The position numbers and the translations under genes were made by a program. DNA of 49,270 nt from Hoeflea sp. BAL378 (lineage in GTDB: Bacteria > Pseudomonadota > Alphaproteobacteria > Rhizobiales > Rhizobiaceae), in NCBI RefSeq assembly GCF_000759435.1, contig NZ_JRJG01000078.1, forward strand, positions 1-49,270. Direction: 5' to 3'. A model generated the notes under the pieces. It ran no database searches. It worked only from the letters and a program-made list of their open reading frames with translations, and had not been told where the DNA came from. Numbering within the stretch: the first letter of the stretch is position 1; each line of letters begins with the position of its first letter. Shown piece after piece: positions 47,677 through 49,270 of this stretch.

Positions 47677-48621
47677 TTACCGCCGGCTCTCCAGGGCCGC
47701 CCTGCGAAAGGCCGACGGCGCCTTTCCGAAATGCTCGCGGAAGGCCCGGCTGATATGGGAGGCTGAGGAGAAGCCGCTGGCAAAGCCGATCTGCGTGATG
47801 CTCGCCTCCGCAAGCTCGGGATCGGCGAGCCCGGCGGCGAGCGCCTCGAGCCGCCTCCGCAGGATGCGCGCACCCGCAGTCTCCGGCGCGTCCTCGAGGA
47901 TCTGATGCAGGTATCTGACCGAAATGCCGGCGCAGGCGGCGACGCGCGGCAGGTCGAGATCGGGATCGGCGAAGCCGGTGTCGATGATGCGGTAGACCCG
48001 TTCGACCAGCCGGGCGCGCGGCGGAACCGTGGGCGAACGGACCCCGCCCCTGATCGCATGAACGAGATCGCTGAGCAGCGCCGCGCCGAGCGTTGCCCTG
48101 TCGCCTGTGTCGAAATCGGCGAACACGCCGCCGAGCCCGGTCGCCCGCGCATGCAGGAGCGCCCCGAAGCCACGTGAACTGTCGATGAGCCCCACCGGCA
48201 GGTCGGACAGTCCCGTCTCGCGCCGGAGCACCTCGCGCGGGATCATCAGCGTGCATTTTTCCAGCGGCTCGAGCACATCGAAGGCGGCGGGACGGCTCGC
48301 GTCCCAGATCAGCGTCGATCCCGGCCCGAGCTCGACCGTCGTGCCGCCCTGTTCGACGCGCTCGCGCCCCTTGCGCAGCATCAGCACCCCGAAGCAGCCG
48401 TCGTCGCCGCTGCGGATGTCGCGGCGGTCGCGATAGCCGTGGCAGGGATCGCAGATGCAGTCGACGATGCTGAGCCCGCCCGCTTCGAGCGTGCGCAGCG
48501 ACGCGGAAAACCCCGGGGATGGCGGGCGGCCGAGCGTCCACGGCAGATGCGTGGCGTTGAGCGCCTGGCGCCAGGCTTCGAAGCGATCGACCGGCGCGAT
48601 CTGTGCTGTCGCCCACTCCAT
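47677..48621 (-). CDS. AraC-family transcriptional regulator
   Basis: A 314-residue regulator from ATG 48621 (MEWATAQIAPVDRFEAWRQ), with GGGAGG six bases upstream. The N-terminal ~200 residues match the AraC-binding-like sensor domain found in FeaR/NphR-type regulators (RFEAWRQALNATHLPW start, GPGSTLIWDASRPAAFDV). The C-terminal double HTH contains LPRVAACAGISVRYLHQILED and ITQIGFASGFSSASHISRAFREHFGKAPSAFRR. It is divergent from an alpha/beta hydrolase gene, its likely target; a GCGCAAA-N10-TTTGCGC repeat lies between them. Confidence 0.9.
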   Translation of the reverse strand: MEWATAQIAPVDRFEAWRQALNATHLPWTLGRPPSPGFSASLRTLEAGGLSIVDCICDPCHGYRDRRDIRSGDDGCFGVLMLRKGRERVEQGGTTVELGPGSTLIWDASRPAAFDVLEPLEKCTLMIPREVLRRETGLSDLPVGLIDSSRGFGALLHARATGLGGVFADFDTGDRATLGAALLSDLVHAIRGGVRSPTVPPRARLVERVYRIIDTGFADPDLDLPRVAACAGISVRYLHQILEDAPETAGARILRRRLEALAAGLADPELAEASITQIGFASGFSSASHISRAFREHFGKAPSAFRRAALESRR

Positions 48622-48675
48622 GGCGGCCCTCCCGAAGCGCGCACCGACAGGACGGCTGCTCCTCCGCAGCCGGCC

Positions 48676-48699
48676 GCGCAAAATGATGGCGATTTGCGC
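48676..48699. promoter_or_regulatory. GCGCAAA-N10-TTTGCGC inverted repeat
   Basis: Perfect 7-base arms at 48676-48682 and 48693-48699, spaced by ten bases, in the gap between the divergent AraC and hydrolase genes. One helical turn between arm starts suits a dimeric regulator; AraC binding is inferred. Confidence 0.45.
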
Positions 48700-48770
48700 A
48701 CTCGCGGTCAAGCGGGCGCCGCCGCCCGCCCCTAGGGTGAGGCCGTCTTGCATGCACGGGAGGATATCGC

Positions 48771-49270
48771 ATGAAACACGACGTCAGTTTCCACACCGAG
48801 GACGGCACCGAGCTCGCCGGCTGGTTCTTCGCCGCGGCCGGGGGAAAGCCGGCCCCGGCCATCGTCATGTGCCACGGCTTTTCGGCCACCAAGGAAATGC
48901 ATCTCGAAGGCTTCGCCAGGACCTTCAACGAGGCCGGCATGAACGTGCTGGTCTATGACAACCGCAATCTCGGCGACAGCGCCGGCACGCCGCGCGGCGA
49001 GATCGACCCGATCCAGCAGATCCGCGATTTCCGCGACGCGATCACCTATGTCCAGGGCCGCGACGAAGTCGACGCCGAGCGCATCGGCATCTGGGGATCG
49101 AGCTACAGCGGCGGCCATGTGCTGGTGGTGGCGGCACAGGACCGCCGCGTCAAATGCGTGGTCTCGCAGGTGCCGCTGGTGGCGGGGCTTGCCAATGCGC
49201 AGCGGCTGGTGCGCAGCGATCACTGGGCCGGGCTGAGGCAGGGCTTTGCCGCCGACCGGGCGGCGCGCCT
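48771..49270 (+). CDS. Alpha/beta hydrolase, 3' end cut by window edge
   Basis: The first 166 codons of an alpha/beta-hydrolase-fold protein. The oxyanion-hole region is IVMCHGFSATKEMHLEGFA and the nucleophile elbow is IGIWGSSYSGGHVL (G-x-S-x-G). YDNRNLGDSAGTPRGEIDPIQQIRDFRDAITY resembles the DUF/Xaa-Pro-peptidase-like S15 hydrolases that are often annotated as dienelactone-hydrolase-like. GGGAGGATATCGC precedes ATG 48771. It does not look like PcaD (3-oxoadipate enol-lactonase), which is otherwise missing from the pca cluster. Probably controlled by the divergent AraC protein. Confidence 0.87.
   Translation, partial: MKHDVSFHTEDGTELAGWFFAAAGGKPAPAIVMCHGFSATKEMHLEGFARTFNEAGMNVLVYDNRNLGDSAGTPRGEIDPIQQIRDFRDAITYVQGRDEVDAERIGIWGSSYSGGHVLVVAAQDRRVKCVVSQVPLVAGLANAQRLVRSDHWAGLRQGFAADRAAR

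Noticed and set aside
45735-48173. 812-codon minus-strand frame spanning three genes
   Set aside because: It crosses the L,D-transpeptidase, glyoxalase and AraC genes, each well supported in other frames; composition is shadow-like.
48771-49270. Possible missing pcaD
   Set aside because: The N-terminal sequence resembles S15/Xaa-Pro-peptidase-like hydrolases, not the compact enol-lactonase, and lies behind its own AraC regulator.

Overview
The window is a high-GC, gene-dense stretch that reads like a chromosome of an alphaproteobacterium, most likely Hyphomicrobiales (Rhizobiales). This rests on the PcaQ-type LysR regulator next to a pca operon, the abundance of Pot-type, NitT/TauT-type and TRAP transporters, ATGA-coupled operons, and a 'GTCATGCCGGACTTGATCCGGCAT'-like palindromic repeat that I recall from rhizobial genomes. 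The species cannot be fixed from the sequence alone. I see no rRNA, tRNA, insertion sequence, prophage or CRISPR array. Several real starts appear to be TTG codons with good Shine-Dalgarno sequences, and two genes (an acyl-CoA ligase and an alpha/beta hydrolase) are cut by the window ends.

Region 1 (1-7.9 kb) is an aromatic-acid block. A minus-strand operon encodes a ring-hydroxylating dioxygenase (reductase, alpha, beta) followed by an acyl-CoA ligase. Divergent from it lie a MarR regulator and a DctPQM TRAP importer. A nearly identical 22-bp box (20/22) sits in front of both the reductase and the TRAP operon, so uptake and oxidation are probably controlled together.

Region 2 (7.9-30 kb) is devoted to amine-like or methylated compounds. 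It holds a single-component-type Rieske oxygenase with the glutamate 'bridging' residue of quaternary-ammonium oxygenases, a class III aminotransferase, two Pot-type ABC transporters, two BetI-like TetR regulators, a SAM methyltransferase, and one NitT/TauT-type ABC transporter. The most unusual part is an operon of two tandem CrtI/PYROXD2-type FAD oxidoreductases, a GcvT-family protein and a 77-aa unknown protein. Four promoter regions carry variants of one operator, TTGAATGnnCGTTCA, which resembles the BetI box. This ties the block into one putative regulon, and I think it is the best candidate for an undescribed catabolic system.

Region 3 (30-37.8 kb) is a mixed segment: a SLAC1/TehA-type channel behind an FNR/FixK-type box, an RND efflux pair, a ProC-like reductase and a DeoR regulator.

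Region 4 (37.8-45.7 kb) is the protocatechuate branch of the beta-ketoadipate pathway: pcaQ divergent from pcaC-H-G-I-J-F-B-pobA, tightly coupled, without pcaD. Together with region 1 it would take aromatic acids to succinyl-CoA and acetyl-CoA. Region 5 (45.7-49.3 kb) holds an L,D-transpeptidase, a glyoxalase-like protein, and an AraC regulator divergent from an alpha/beta hydrolase.
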